DNA of 36,171 nt from an uncultured Eubacteriales bacterium (GCA_900551415.1 URWB01000004.1:1-36171), one strand, 5' to 3'. Shown: positions 8,484 through 16,880, counted from the first letter of the stretch. Numbers and translations: made by a program. The notes: generated by a model from the sequence alone, not told the origin.

Positions 8484-9317
8484 TTGTCATTGACGAGATG
8501 GAAAGAAAATAGACGCTTGGTTGAACGCGTCAGACAGAGCATTGATGAAGGAAGAATCTCCCATGCCTATCTGATCGAAGGAGATACCTGCGTGGATAAG
8601 CTTGGCTTCGCGAAAGATTTTTTGAAGGCGATCAGCTGTCGGGTCGCGCCCGGTGAGGGCTGCGATACCTGCGCGGACTGCAGAAAAATTGACCATGACA
8701 ATTGCGAGGATCTCTACCGTGTAGAAGCGGATGAGTTATCGGTCAAAGACGATATGATCGAAAAACTGCAGGCAGATCTCGCGCGCAAACCTTTGGGGGT
8801 GCGCAATATGGCCATCATCGCTGATGCGGACACGATGACGGTTCGCGCACAGAACCGCTTGCTCAAGACGCTGGAGGAACCGCAAGGGGATACGATGATC
8901 CTTCTGCTGTGCGATAATCGTGAAAACATGTTGGAAACGATACGCTCCCGCTGTGTGACGTGGCATATTTTGGACGAGACAACGGACGAAACGGCGCGGA
9001 AGGAAGCGGAGGGACAGCGCATGCGAGCTTGTGCCGACGCACTAGTAGATTGGACTTTGGAGGGAGATGGCTTTTATAAGATGAAGCAGCTTCTTTCTCA
9101 AAATGTCAAGAATCGTGATGACGCCTTTCAACTGCTCGACGCGATGGAACACATTTTTAGGGATCTGCTGCTGGGCAAAGACACGCGCGGTAAATTTTTC
9201 AGACCGGAGGAAACGATGCGCAGCGTTTCCCTGCTCGAAGAAGCGCGCAGGGATCTAGTATGGAAAGTAAATTATAATTACGCGCTGAAGAATCTGCTCA
9301 TAAAGATCGGCAAATAA
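8484..9317 (+). CDS. holB: DNA polymerase III delta' subunit (clamp loader)
   Basis: A 277-residue AAA+-type clamp-loader subunit that works with delta and tau/gamma to load the sliding clamp. Visible features: the SHAYLIEG opening, four cysteines of the zinc knuckle (CRVAPGEGCDTCADC), the RNMAIIADADTMTVRAQN segment, the conserved NRLLKTLEEP, and the sensor-like ETIRSRC. No Walker A GKT is present, as expected for delta'. The start is TTG 8484, preceded by GGCGGGAAATTAGG; a downstream ATG at 8498 would lose the N-terminal helix. It follows tmk after 18 bases, so it is probably cotranscribed. The C-terminal collar region is shorter than in DnaX proteins. Confidence 0.9.
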   Translation: MSLTRWKENRRLVERVRQSIDEGRISHAYLIEGDTCVDKLGFAKDFLKAISCRVAPGEGCDTCADCRKIDHDNCEDLYRVEADELSVKDDMIEKLQADLARKPLGVRNMAIIADADTMTVRAQNRLLKTLEEPQGDTMILLLCDNRENMLETIRSRCVTWHILDETTDETARKEAEGQRMRACADALVDWTLEGDGFYKMKQLLSQNVKNRDDAFQLLDAMEHIFRDLLLGKDTRGKFFRPEETMRSVSLLEEARRDLVWKVNYNYALKNLLIKIGK

Positions 9318-9380
9318 CGATGCAGACGCAAGCAAACACTCCAAAAGGCGTAAAAACACGGCTTTGGACTGTTTGAAGCA

Positions 9381-9415
9381 GGAAGCCCATTGCCTTTAGA
9401 CAATGGGTAGTTCAC
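9381..9415 (+). mobile_element. Solo IS200/IS605-type right end (TnpB-element relic)
   Basis: GAAGCCCATTG, a short loop and CAATGGGTAGTTCAC form a hairpin identical in style to the right ends of IS200/IS605 elements that carry tnpB: GAAGCCC stem, GGGTAGTTCAC tail. No tnpA, tnpB or left end is recognisable in the 240-bp holB-ricT gap, so this is either a remnant or a very small non-autonomous element. The same hairpin forms the 3' end of omega RNAs in intact elements. Assigned from memory of such ends, not by search. Confidence 0.6.
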
Positions 9416-9556
9416 AGATAGGAAGGGCACGCTACGGCTCGACGAAGAACTTTTCCTGGCACGCATGCCGGTCAAACGCCGCGCCGCAAGCAAAGCTGCA
9501 TGCGCGGGTCGGCAAAGAGCGGAAACAAAGGGCGAAGAGAATACAAAGGAGATTTT

Positions 9557-10558
9557 ATGGTAAAGGTAATTGGGGTCAGATTTAAGACCGCGGGCAAGGT
9601 CTACTATTTTGATCCGGGTGAATTAGAACTGCAGACCGGAGCCAATGTCATCGTGGAAACCGCGCGTGGCATGGAGTTCGGCACCGTAACGATGGAACCG
9701 ATGCTGGTTCCGGAGGAGGATATTGTAGCGCCGCTCAAAAGAATTGTCAGAGTGGCCTGCGAGGAGGACTATCGCCAGCATCAGGAAAACGTCAAGAAAA
9801 AAGAAAAGGCGATGGCCCTCTGTCAGGAAAAAATCGACAAGCATGGCCTTGTGATGAAGCTGATCGATGTGGAGTACACCTTCGATAAGAGCAAAATCAT
9901 TTTTTACTTTACGGCAGACGGACGCGTGGACTTCCGAGAGCTTGTCAAGGACTTGGCAGGCGTATTCAAAATGCGCATCGAACTCAGGCAGATCGGCGTG
10001 CGCGACGAAGCCAAAATGCTGGGCGGGATCGGAAGCTGCGGGCGCAGCTTGTGCTGCCATAGCTGGCTGGCGGATTTTGAGCCTGTGTCGATCAAGATGG
10101 CGAAGGTGCAGAATCTTTCTCTGAATCCGGCAAAGATTTCGGGGATTTGCGGCCGCCTGATGTGCTGTCTTAAGTATGAAAACGACATCTATATGGAGCT
10201 GCGCAAAGGCATGCCTGATATCGGAGAAAAGGTTAAAACGCCGGACGGCTTCGGCAAGGTTGTCGAGACAGTGCTGCTCGAAAACAAGATTAAGGTACGT
10301 CTGTATGTGGACGATGTGCCTCCAATCGTGAATAAACGGCGCGGCGGCAAGAACGAGAAGGACGCGAAGAAAGACGCGCGGCCGGAGGAACAGGAAGAAA
10401 AACTGACGCCGGATATCTATACCTACAAAAAGGAAGAAATCAAGCGTATGGAAAAGCGACGCGACCGCAGCAAGGAGAACCGCGACAACGCGAACATTTT
10501 TGCGGGCATGGATGCGGCAACTAAAAAAGAGATGGAAGAACTGATGAAGGACGAGTAG
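9557..10558 (+). CDS. ricT: PSP1 / RicT (YaaT) family protein
   Basis: Subunit of the Y-complex (RicT with RicA and RicF in Bacillus), which binds Fe-S clusters, partners RNase Y in RNA processing and is needed for sporulation and competence. The 333-residue protein contains the PSP1 core with the Cys set GSCGRSLCC ... GICGRLMCC that ligates the clusters, plus GGIGSCGR and PAKISGICGR typical of the family. The start ATG 9557 follows AAAGGAG; an upstream ATG at 9500 in the same frame adds 19 residues without homology or ribosome site. The last 75 residues are a highly charged Lys/Glu/Arg tail longer than in Bacillus. It lies between holB and yabB as in Bacillus. Confidence 0.92.
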   Translation: MVKVIGVRFKTAGKVYYFDPGELELQTGANVIVETARGMEFGTVTMEPMLVPEEDIVAPLKRIVRVACEEDYRQHQENVKKKEKAMALCQEKIDKHGLVMKLIDVEYTFDKSKIIFYFTADGRVDFRELVKDLAGVFKMRIELRQIGVRDEAKMLGGIGSCGRSLCCHSWLADFEPVSIKMAKVQNLSLNPAKISGICGRLMCCLKYENDIYMELRKGMPDIGEKVKTPDGFGKVVETVLLENKIKVRLYVDDVPPIVNKRRGGKNEKDAKKDARPEEQEEKLTPDIYTYKKEEIKRMEKRRDRSKENRDNANIFAGMDAATKKEMEELMKDE

Positions 10559-10564
10559 TGCGCG

Positions 10565-11350
10565 ATGACGGAACGAATCGATCAAATCGGCTTTGGCGGG
10601 CTGCGCTTGATTCAAGAGCCTACAGAGTTTTGTTACGGCGTGGATGCGGTGATCCTGGCTGATTTTGCGGCCAGACAGGGTGGATTTTGCGAGGAAAACT
10701 TTGAAGGCAGACCAATCGTGCCCAAGCGACGCGGTTCACAGGATTGCAGGGCAGTTGATCTTGGGACGGGAACCGGCATCATTCCGCTGATCTTGTCCTA
10801 CAAAACGACCTGCAGCCGGCTTGTGGGCGTGGAAATCCAAGCAGGGTCCTGCGCGCGGGCGGCGCGCAGCGCGGAGCTGAACGGCCTTCAGGAACGGGTA
10901 CACTTTTTTTGCGCTGACGTAAAAAACTTCTGCGATGAAGCGGGCATGGAGCTTTTGGGCAGTGTGGAGCTTGTGACCTGCAACCCGCCTTATACACAGG
11001 GGCAGGGCGGACTGACCAACCGAAATAGCGCGAAAGCGATTGCCAGACATGAAACGACGGCGGGACTTGCGGATTTCGTGCAGTGCGCGTCGCGGCTGCT
11101 GAAGCCAAAGGGCAGTTTTTTTATGGTACATCGTCCGTCCAGGCTGGTAGATCTTTGCGCGGCAGGCAGAGCCTTCGGACTGGAGCCGAAGGAGCTTTGC
11201 TTTGTCAGCCCGAAGGAGGGCGAAGTTCCCAATATCATGCTGGTACATATGATCAAGGGAGGCGGACCGGAGCTGCGTCTGCTTCGCACCTTGTATATCT
11301 ACGATGAGACAGGCAATTATACCGAGGAATTGCGTGCCTGCTATCGGTGA
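10565..11350 (+). CDS. trmN6: tRNA1(Val) A37 N6-methyltransferase-like (YabB)
   Basis: An SAM-dependent Rossmann methyltransferase expected to methylate adenine in tRNA. The 261-residue protein has an FGGLRLIQ start, YGVDAVILADFA, the SAM motif DLGTGTGIIPLIL and the catalytic NPPY (CNPPYTQGQGG). The start codon at 10565 lies six bases after the ricT stop, with GGACGAGTAGTG as weak ribosome site, so it is likely coupled. About 20 residues (GGFCEENFEGRPIVPKRRGS) are inserted just before the SAM motif where family members have only a short turn. This is one of several low-complexity or charged insertions in this window. The precise tRNA target is inferred from synteny and family. Confidence 0.88.
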   Translation: MTERIDQIGFGGLRLIQEPTEFCYGVDAVILADFAARQGGFCEENFEGRPIVPKRRGSQDCRAVDLGTGTGIIPLILSYKTTCSRLVGVEIQAGSCARAARSAELNGLQERVHFFCADVKNFCDEAGMELLGSVELVTCNPPYTQGQGGLTNRNSAKAIARHETTAGLADFVQCASRLLKPKGSFFMVHRPSRLVDLCAAGRAFGLEPKELCFVSPKEGEVPNIMLVHMIKGGGPELRLLRTLYIYDETGNYTEELRACYR

Positions 11351-11396
11351 GGCCGTTTTGGGCGATGAATCAGCAGAAGGAATCAAAACAGACAGA

Positions 11397-11429
11397 AAAG
11401 CGCGGGGAAGCGTTTGCACCGCGTTCTTT
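11397..11429 (+). terminator. Probable terminator after yabB
   Basis: AAAAGCGCGG (11397-11405) pairs with CCGCG-TT-CTTTT (11419-11429), giving a stem with an A-tract on one side and T-rich 3' side. It could work in both directions. Confidence 0.5.
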
Positions 11430-11494
11430 TGTTATGATGCAGGAAATATCGCGCAGTGATATTTCCGGAATATCGACAAAAGCACCTTGCGAAG

Positions 11495-11516
11495 TGGCGC
11501 TCATGGGTGAGCGCCA
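11495..11516. other. Perfect 9-bp hairpin in the yabB-spmB gap
   Basis: TGGCGCTCA, loop TGGG, TGAGCGCCA. No T-run follows on either strand, so it is not a classical terminator. It sits between the convergent yabB and spmB genes and may protect a 3' end. The rest of this 250-bp gap shows only a second GCGCGC/GCGCGC inverted pair near 11547-11566. Confidence 0.5.
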
Positions 11517-11599
11517 TATGCGCATAGAAATCTCTGATTTCGTTACGCGCGCTTTTGCCGCGCGCAGACAGCACTCCTTTGCGCGAGAAATGGTCTGCT

Positions 11600-12133
11600 T
11601 CAGATAAATCTGACGATGAGCAGCGAAATCACGATGCCGGCGAGGTAGGCGAGCATACCGCAGACAAAAGCATGCCGCAGGCGGGTGACCCTGGTGACGC
11701 TGAAATAGAGGGCGAGCACATAGATGACGGTTTCGCAGCCGCCTGTCATCACGCAGGCGGCACGACCCGCGTAGGAGTCCGGGCCCGCTTCCTCGAGAAT
11801 GTCCCGCACAAGAAGAAAGGAGCCGCTGCCGGAAACAGCGCGCAACAGCATCAAAGGCAGGAGTTGTGAAGGAACCTCAAAAAAGTCGAGGAGCGGCGCG
11901 AGCAGGCGGTACAAAAATGGAATCAGTCCGGAGGCGGTCAGACCGTTGACCGCCAAATAGATGCCGATCAGAAACGGCAGGATTTCGATGGCGGTCGCAA
12001 GCCCTTTTTTGGCACCCTCGATAAAATAGTCATAGACCGGCGCGGCGCGCAGCAGTCCATAGGCGAGAATCACAGCCGCCATGACGGGCACAAAGGCGGC
12101 GGAGATGGTTTCAAAGAAGTTTTCTGTGTTCAC
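11600..12133 (-). CDS. spmB: Spore maturation protein B
   Basis: A 177-residue integral membrane protein of the nucleoside recognition (Gate domain) family. In Bacillus SpmA and SpmB together affect spore core dehydration and heat resistance. The protein is almost wholly hydrophobic with about five spans and carries the family stretches ILPFLIGIYLAVNGL, LLPLMLLRAVSGSGS and MTGGCETVIYVLALYF. Its start overlaps the end of spmA by 23 bases, so translation is coupled. The presence of the pair suggests an endospore former, although such genes also persist in lineages that lost sporulation. Confidence 0.92.
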   Translation of the reverse strand: MNTENFFETISAAFVPVMAAVILAYGLLRAAPVYDYFIEGAKKGLATAIEILPFLIGIYLAVNGLTASGLIPFLYRLLAPLLDFFEVPSQLLPLMLLRAVSGSGSFLLVRDILEEAGPDSYAGRAACVMTGGCETVIYVLALYFSVTRVTRLRHAFVCGMLAYLAGIVISLLIVRFI

Positions 12134-12710
12134 GCGCCGAATCCCTCCTCTCCATAAGCTTGCAGATCGCGATAGAAATGAGTACGGTCATGCTCGCGGT
12201 GATGATCGCGGGCAGAACGATGGAGTAAGGCGCATCGGAACCGAGATCCTCGCGAATCTGAATGGTGACGACGGGAACCAGCGGCGCGAAGGCCATATTG
12301 ACAACGGCGAAGGTACACATGTCGTTGCTGGCGGAGGACGCGTGATTGTTCTGCGCATCCAGCCTCTCCATTGCGCGCAGCGCGAAGACGGTTGAACTGT
12401 TGCCGGCACCGAAGATGTTAGCCATGAAACTCATGATGATACAGGAAAGCGTTTCTGAATCCTTTTGCCCGGGAAAGAGCAGGCGGGTAAAGGGCATCAA
12501 CAGCCGCGCGAGGCCGCGTATCAAGCCTGTGCGTTCGGCAACCTCCATGAGACCGCTCCACATCGCCATGATGCCGGTCAGCCCAATGACAAACGTGACG
12601 GCACTTTGTGAGCTTTCGACAATGGCGCTGCCAAAAGCGGGGAGGCTGCCGCGGCAGACGGCATAAAAAAACGAGACTAAAAAAAGACCGGACCAGATGT
12701 AATTCATCAT
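12111..12710 (-). CDS. spmA: Spore maturation protein A
   Basis: A 199-residue membrane protein, partner of SpmB. Family signatures: NYIWSGLFLVSFFYAV, the Gate-like GLTGIMAMWSGLMEVAE, MANIFGAGNSSTVFALRAME, and MCTFAVVNMAF. I chose the ATG at 12710 because AAAGGAG lies ten bases upstream on the minus strand; earlier in-frame ATGs at 12734 and 12719 overlap or follow that site too closely. It is transcribed away from the gene at 12904. No strong vegetative promoter is seen in the 190-bp gap on this strand, consistent with a sporulation-sigma promoter that I cannot define. Confidence 0.9.
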   Translation of the reverse strand: MMNYIWSGLFLVSFFYAVCRGSLPAFGSAIVESSQSAVTFVIGLTGIMAMWSGLMEVAERTGLIRGLARLLMPFTRLLFPGQKDSETLSCIIMSFMANIFGAGNSSTVFALRAMERLDAQNNHASSASNDMCTFAVVNMAFAPLVPVVTIQIREDLGSDAPYSIVLPAIITASMTVLISIAICKLMERRDSAREHRKLL

Positions 12711-12822
12711 AAAAAGCATGCTCCTTTGCCGCATCCGTTTTCACGCGGGACTCGAATTTTCAAGTGCTGACCGCGAAAAACCATTTATTAAAAAAATTTT
12801 ATGCTAAAATTCCAAAAATATG

Positions 12823-12852
12823 TTGCAATTATTTCCATATCTAGGATATAAT
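12823..12852 (+). promoter_or_regulatory. Promoter for the small membrane gene/abrB/murA block
   Basis: TTGCAA (12823-12828) and TATAAT (12847-12852) with 18 bases between, followed 50 bases later by GGGAGG and ATG 12904. No terminator-like structure separates the next three genes, so this could drive all of them. Confidence 0.65.
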
Positions 12853-12903
12853 AAGGATAGCTTTTCATATACAAAAAAGCGAGTTTGCGAAGGGAGGTAT
12901 TCA

Positions 12904-13290
12904 ATGACAATCACCGTCACTTATGAGGGTTTTATCTTGACTGTACTTGCAGTCTTAGGTATGGTTCTGCTGGTGTATTTGATCCTGTTTTTCAGAAAAC
13001 TGATTGGAACACTGCGGCAGGTGGATGAAATCCTATCTGATGCGAAGGTTGTTTCCGGAATCGCGTCCGATAAGGCACAGCTTGTAGATGGCATCATCGA
13101 CGATGCCGGCGAGGCAGTTGGCAGCATTACGGATGCAATCAGGGGGAACCAGAGCATTGTTGCTGCGGCAAGCAGCCTGGTCAATACGTTTTCCTCCGTA
13201 ATAGGACTGCTGAGGCGAAAAGCCGAAAAAGAGGAAGACAAAAAAGAATTGTCCAAAAAGAAAACTTCCGCAAGGAAAGAAAATGATTAA
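12904..13290 (+). CDS. Small single-span membrane protein (DUF948/YtxG-like)
   Basis: A 128-residue protein: residues 8-29 are a strongly hydrophobic span (FILTVLAVLGMVLLVYLILF). An amphipathic, probably coiled-coil region follows with repeated small polar residues (LRQVDEILSDAKVVSGIASD), and the tail is Lys/Glu-rich (KEEDKKELSKKK). The start ATG follows GGGAGG by seven bases. The layout recalls DUF948-type general stress proteins, but sequence identity is not certain. It lies 21 bases upstream of the AbrB-like gene. Function unknown; a cytoplasmic coiled coil tethered to the membrane is all the sequence supports. Confidence 0.75.
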   Translation: MTITVTYEGFILTVLAVLGMVLLVYLILFFRKLIGTLRQVDEILSDAKVVSGIASDKAQLVDGIIDDAGEAVGSITDAIRGNQSIVAAASSLVNTFSSVIGLLRRKAEKEEDKKELSKKKTSARKEND

Positions 13291-13311
13291 TATATTAAGG
13301 GAGGTACAAAG

Positions 13312-13554
13312 ATGAAAGCAACAGGTATTGTAAGACCGGTAGATCCGTTAGGAAGAGTGGTTATTCCGGTGGAACTCAGAAGGACGTTAGGAATCAAGAC
13401 GGATGATTCTCTGGAGGTATTTGTAGACGGAGATTACATCATGCTCAAAAAATATGAGCCGGCTTGTATTTTCTGCGGAAACGCGAAGGACGTTGTATCC
13501 GTACACGGCAAGAACGTCTGCAAGGATTGCTTAGCGGAAATGAAAAAATTATAG
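13312..13554 (+). CDS. AbrB/SpoVT-family transition-state regulator with zinc-knuckle tail
   Basis: An 80-residue DNA-binding protein. Residues 1-48 form the swapped-hairpin AbrB fold (TGIVRPVDPLGRVVIPVELR ... GIKTDDSLEVF), which binds AT-rich promoters as a dimer or tetramer. Residues 53-80 hold two CxxC pairs (CIFCGNAKDVV ... NVCKDC) that likely bind zinc, a version common in Clostridia and absent from Bacillus AbrB. The ribosome site GGGAGG precedes ATG 13312. In related bacteria such proteins repress post-exponential and sporulation genes. It lies between a membrane protein gene and murA, which says little about its targets. Confidence 0.9.
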   Translation: MKATGIVRPVDPLGRVVIPVELRRTLGIKTDDSLEVFVDGDYIMLKKYEPACIFCGNAKDVVSVHGKNVCKDCLAEMKKL

Positions 13555-13572
13555 TCGCGGAGGCTTGACACA

Positions 13573-14838
13573 TTGGCTAAATATATGGTACAGCAAAGCG
13601 GCCCGCTCAAGGGCGAGGTCGTAATCAGCGGTGCGAAAAACGCGGTGCTGCCGCTCATGGCCGCGGCGCTTTTAGCAGAAGATACCTGTGTCATTCGCGA
13701 TGTTCCAAAACTGCGGGATGTCAGCTTTATGAAAGAGCTGCTGACCTCTTTGGGCTCTGAAATCGAAGAATTGGAAGAAAATGTCCTTTCTGTTAGCACA
13801 AAGGACATTCTTTCTACGGAGGCACAGTTTGAACTGGTCAACAAGATGCGCGCGTCCATTTTGGTCATGGGGCCGCTGCTCGCTCGCAAAGGCAGAGCGA
13901 GAATCCCGCATCCGGGTGGATGCGCCATCGGTTCAAGACCGATTGACCTGCACCTTAAGGGGCTTGAGGCACTCGGCGCGGTTATCACCAGCACAGACAC
14001 CTATGTGGAGGCGGTAGCCGGCGCGCAAGGGCTGGTCGGGGATACGATTTATCTGGACTTTCCGAGCGTCGGCGCGACAGAAAACATCATGATGGCAGCG
14101 GTTCTCGCGGAAGGGACAACCTATATCGAGAATGCGGCGGAGGAGCCTGAAATCGTCGATCTCGCGAACTTTTTGAATAAGATGGGCGCGAAGATCAAGG
14201 GCGCGGGCACAGACACCATCAAGATTGAGGGAGTCACAAAGCTGGGCGGCGCGAAGCATACGGTAATTCCGGATCGTATTGAGACGGGCACCTTTATGCT
14301 GGCGGCGGCAATTACGCACGGCGCGGTGCATATTCAAAACGTGGTGCCGGATCATGTGAAGCCGATCATTGCCAAATTGCGGGAATGCGGCGTTCGAATC
14401 GAGGTTGGCGATGAAGACCTCATCGTCCGCGGAGATTTGGGACCGCAGGTCGCGACTGATATCAAAACGCTGCCGTATCCGGGCTTTCCGACAGATATTC
14501 AGTCACCATTCATGACGTTTTTGACGACAGTCGAGGGTTCCAGCACAGTTATCGAGACGGTATTTGAAAATCGCTTCATGCATGTGGCCCAGCTCAATAA
14601 GATGGGTGCCAATATCGAGACGGCCGGAAACAAGGCAGTTGTCAGAGGCAACGCCAGATTGCGCGGCTGCCAGGTTATGGCGACAGACTTGCGCGCAGGC
14701 GCGGCGATGGTGCTGGCGGGACTTGTCGCGGAGGGCGCGACGGAGATTTCGGAGATTTATCACATCGAACGCGGATATGAAAAGTTTATCGAAAAATTCG
14801 CGGGACTCGGCGCGACGATCACCCGAATTGATGATTAA
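13573..14838 (+). CDS. murA: UDP-N-acetylglucosamine 1-carboxyvinyltransferase
   Basis: First committed step of peptidoglycan synthesis: transfer of enolpyruvate from PEP to UDP-GlcNAc in the cytoplasm. The 421-residue length is normal. The substrate-binding GAKNAVLPLMAA lies at the N-terminus. The active-site cysteine is C117 in HPGGCAIGSRPIDLH, so the enzyme should be fosfomycin-sensitive in principle. GYPGFPTDIQ and the C-terminal RAGAAMVLAGL are also typical. The start is TTG 13573, about nine bases after GGAGG; the next ATG at 13585 would cut into the conserved N-terminus. The gene ends with a clear terminator. Clostridia often carry two MurA paralogues; which one this is cannot be told. 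Confidence 0.95.
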   Translation: MAKYMVQQSGPLKGEVVISGAKNAVLPLMAAALLAEDTCVIRDVPKLRDVSFMKELLTSLGSEIEELEENVLSVSTKDILSTEAQFELVNKMRASILVMGPLLARKGRARIPHPGGCAIGSRPIDLHLKGLEALGAVITSTDTYVEAVAGAQGLVGDTIYLDFPSVGATENIMMAAVLAEGTTYIENAAEEPEIVDLANFLNKMGAKIKGAGTDTIKIEGVTKLGGAKHTVIPDRIETGTFMLAAAITHGAVHIQNVVPDHVKPIIAKLRECGVRIEVGDEDLIVRGDLGPQVATDIKTLPYPGFPTDIQSPFMTFLTTVEGSSTVIETVFENRFMHVAQLNKMGANIETAGNKAVVRGNARLRGCQVMATDLRAGAAMVLAGLVAEGATEISEIYHIERGYEKFIEKFAGLGATITRIDD

Positions 14839-14850
14839 AGTATGACAAAA

Positions 14851-14890
14851 ACGACCGAACATCCGAATGGATGGTATCGGTCGTTTTTTT
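14851..14890 (+). terminator. Terminator of murA
   Basis: ACGACCGA (14851-14858) pairs with TCGGTCGT (14877-14884) and seven T residues overlap and follow the 3' arm. The AAAA before the 5' arm also makes it a possible terminator for the convergent gene ending at 14956. Confidence 0.9.
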
Positions 14891-14955
14891 GTTGATGATG
14901 CAGGTGCAGAAAATATCTAGCTCGATATTTTCAAAACAGCAGCAAAACGTTTCGC

Positions 14956-16389
14956 TTATTGTCCGGTTACACCAGAGATGAAAGCCGAAGCATATTCTGT
15001 ACCGATATGGAAGGTGAAGGCTTTGCCGGAAGTCAATTTCACATAGAGGTAACCGTTATCGCTGACACCGAAGTTAATGACGGAGTCTGTTGGATTGTTG
15101 GTTGACTTGAATGTGACGTGCACGTTGCCATTCTCATAAGAGGCGTGTTTGGCAAGCGGCGCGCTTCCGTTCACGAAGGCACAGGAGGAAACCAGCTCTT
15201 GAATATTGCTGACGTTAAACCTCTGATAGGAGGAATATCCAATCTGTGCGCCTTTACAAAATACGGCTTTGGCGAAGCTCGCGGAACTGTTCAGTCCCGC
15301 GTCGGACAGGAACTGTCCGAGCGTTTCCGGCACATAATCATCGCTTGTGTAAAGAAGCGTCTGACTGAAGCCGTCCACATCGACCGCGACCAAAAGGTTC
15401 GAGGAAACATTCTTGACCTTTCTAACCTTCGCGTTAAGCTTCGCGTGTTTGGTCGTGGAGGTTTCCGGAATCTCCAAAGAAATTGATTTGATCTCAGAAG
15501 CCGTCGCAGCAGTCGTGGTTGCTTTTTCAACGACGTAGTTGCTGCCGGAAATCGTCAGGTTTGAAACTGAACTTTCGGCGAGAATTTCACGGTTGAACGA
15601 GATATCCGCGGTACCGGGCGAGCCAGGCGTGACTTTGCTGTCACCGACAACATAATTGCCGTTGCCGTCATCCGGAGCAGGCGGGGTAACCGTACCGGAA
15701 TTGCTGTTGCCAGAATTCTCGCTTCCGGAGTTTTCCCTGTCATCCGGAGTGTGGATCGGCGGAGCCGCAGTGTTTGACTTGTCGGAGTCAGCCTTGCCGC
15801 TGTTTCCGCTATCATGATTCGCGTTCGCACCCTGATTCGCAGGTTCGCTGTCTTTGCCGTCGGTATCCTTGGTATCCTGCTGCTTCTGCTTTTTATTGCC
15901 GAAAAGGTTCTGCAGGAAACCGCCTTGATTCTCATCTTCCTGAACTTGCAGTTCCGAATCATCGGAGCTGTCACTGCCGTCCGGTTCGGTCGTGTCTATG
16001 ACCGCCGGCGTATCCGTGTCCGGATGGTTCGGGGAAGTCACAACGGCCGGATCGTTAATCGCGGCATGGATGAAGTCCCACGCGCGATTGCCGTCGGCAC
16101 TGCCGAAAATCGTAAAAGTCGAAAGTAAAACGATAACGCCGGCAACTGCTGCCGTACTGTAATACCATATTGATTTAGTTGTATGCTTCTTAGCTTTTGC
16201 CGCAGGCCCCTGAGAAGCGGTCAGATCTTCGCATGCTTTGCGAATTCTCGCGTCGTCAAAGGACACAACGTGTTCTGATGATGCCGGGGAAGCGTCCAGA
16301 GCTGCAATTTTCGCCAAAAGATCAGTGACCACATCGTCAGACGGAGTCATTTGCTCTTTCATGCTGCGAATCATATCGTCAGTCATCAT
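14956..16389 (-). CDS. Membrane-bound anti-sigma factor with long disordered extracellular linker
   Basis: A 477-residue protein whose ATG overlaps the ECF sigma gene by four bases, the standard sigma/anti-sigma arrangement. Residues 1-68 are a helical cytoplasmic domain (MIRSMKEQMTPSDDVVTDLL), suited to binding the sigma factor. A single span lies at about 73-93 (IWYYSTAAVAGVIVLLSTFT). Outside comes a low-complexity linker of roughly 130 residues rich in Asp, Ser, Asn, Gly and Pro, then a C-terminal domain of about 220 residues beginning near VVGDSKVTPGSPG. I do not recognise that domain; it probably senses the cell-surface signal. No HxxxCxxC zinc motif is seen in the N-terminus. Identification rests on operon position and topology. 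Confidence 0.75.
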   Translation of the reverse strand: MMTDDMIRSMKEQMTPSDDVVTDLLAKIAALDASPASSEHVVSFDDARIRKACEDLTASQGPAAKAKKHTTKSIWYYSTAAVAGVIVLLSTFTIFGSADGNRAWDFIHAAINDPAVVTSPNHPDTDTPAVIDTTEPDGSDSSDDSELQVQEDENQGGFLQNLFGNKKQKQQDTKDTDGKDSEPANQGANANHDSGNSGKADSDKSNTAAPPIHTPDDRENSGSENSGNSNSGTVTPPAPDDGNGNYVVGDSKVTPGSPGTADISFNREILAESSVSNLTISGSNYVVEKATTTAATASEIKSISLEIPETSTTKHAKLNAKVRKVKNVSSNLLVAVDVDGFSQTLLYTSDDYVPETLGQFLSDAGLNSSASFAKAVFCKGAQIGYSSYQRFNVSNIQELVSSCAFVNGSAPLAKHASYENGNVHVTFKSTNNPTDSVINFGVSDNGYLYVKLTSGKAFTFHIGTEYASAFISGVTGQ

Positions 16390-16880
16390 GCGTCTACCTC
16401 CCGTATCTTTGCTTTCATCATTTCGCGGCCGCGATTGAGCTGAACTTTGATCGTACCCGGCTTGATCTGCAGGGTACGGCTGATCATATCAATCGACATA
16501 TCCTCAAAATAGAAAAGCTGAAGAACGATTCTATACTTTTCCGGAAGCTGGCGCAGCGCTAAGTGAACTGCGTTCTCTTCCTTGGATTCAAATTGAAAGG
16601 TCCCTTCATCCATCTCGTCCATCGGCACGGTACGCTTGCGGTAAGTGCTGTCGACCACACGCAGTGAGCAGTTGATCGTTGTGCGGATCAGCCACGCTTT
16701 GCGGTGTTCCTCGTCGTTAAACTGCGGCTTGACTCTGAAATAAATCAGGAAAACTTCCTGAAAGATGTCGTCCGCGTCGCTGCGATTATTGGTATAGGAC
16801 AGTGCTACACCGTAAATCGTGCTTTTGTAACGCTGGATTATGGTTTCAATACTTTCATCTTGTACGAAAGTATCCTTCAT
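16386..16880 (-). CDS. ECF RNA polymerase sigma factor
   Basis: A 164-residue sigma-70 factor of the extracytoplasmic function type with only regions 2 and 4. Region 2 contains GVALSYTNNRSDADDIFQEV; region 4 contains LPEKYRIVLQLFYFEDMSID and the recognition helix IKPGTIKVQLNRGREMM. It should guide RNA polymerase to a small regulon, held in check by the downstream membrane protein. The ribosome site AAGGAGGAG lies just upstream of the ATG. The upstream gap carries an inverted pair of GAAAGGTTTAC-like sequences that may be its own promoter element (see 16921-16980). Confidence 0.93.
   Translation of the reverse strand: MKDTFVQDESIETIIQRYKSTIYGVALSYTNNRSDADDIFQEVFLIYFRVKPQFNDEEHRKAWLIRTTINCSLRVVDSTYRKRTVPMDEMDEGTFQFESKEENAVHLALRQLPEKYRIVLQLFYFEDMSIDMISRTLQIKPGTIKVQLNRGREMMKAKIREVDA

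Noticed and set aside
9500..9556. Upstream start for ricT
   Set aside because: AAAGGAG is correctly spaced for ATG 9557, and the 19 extra residues have no family similarity.
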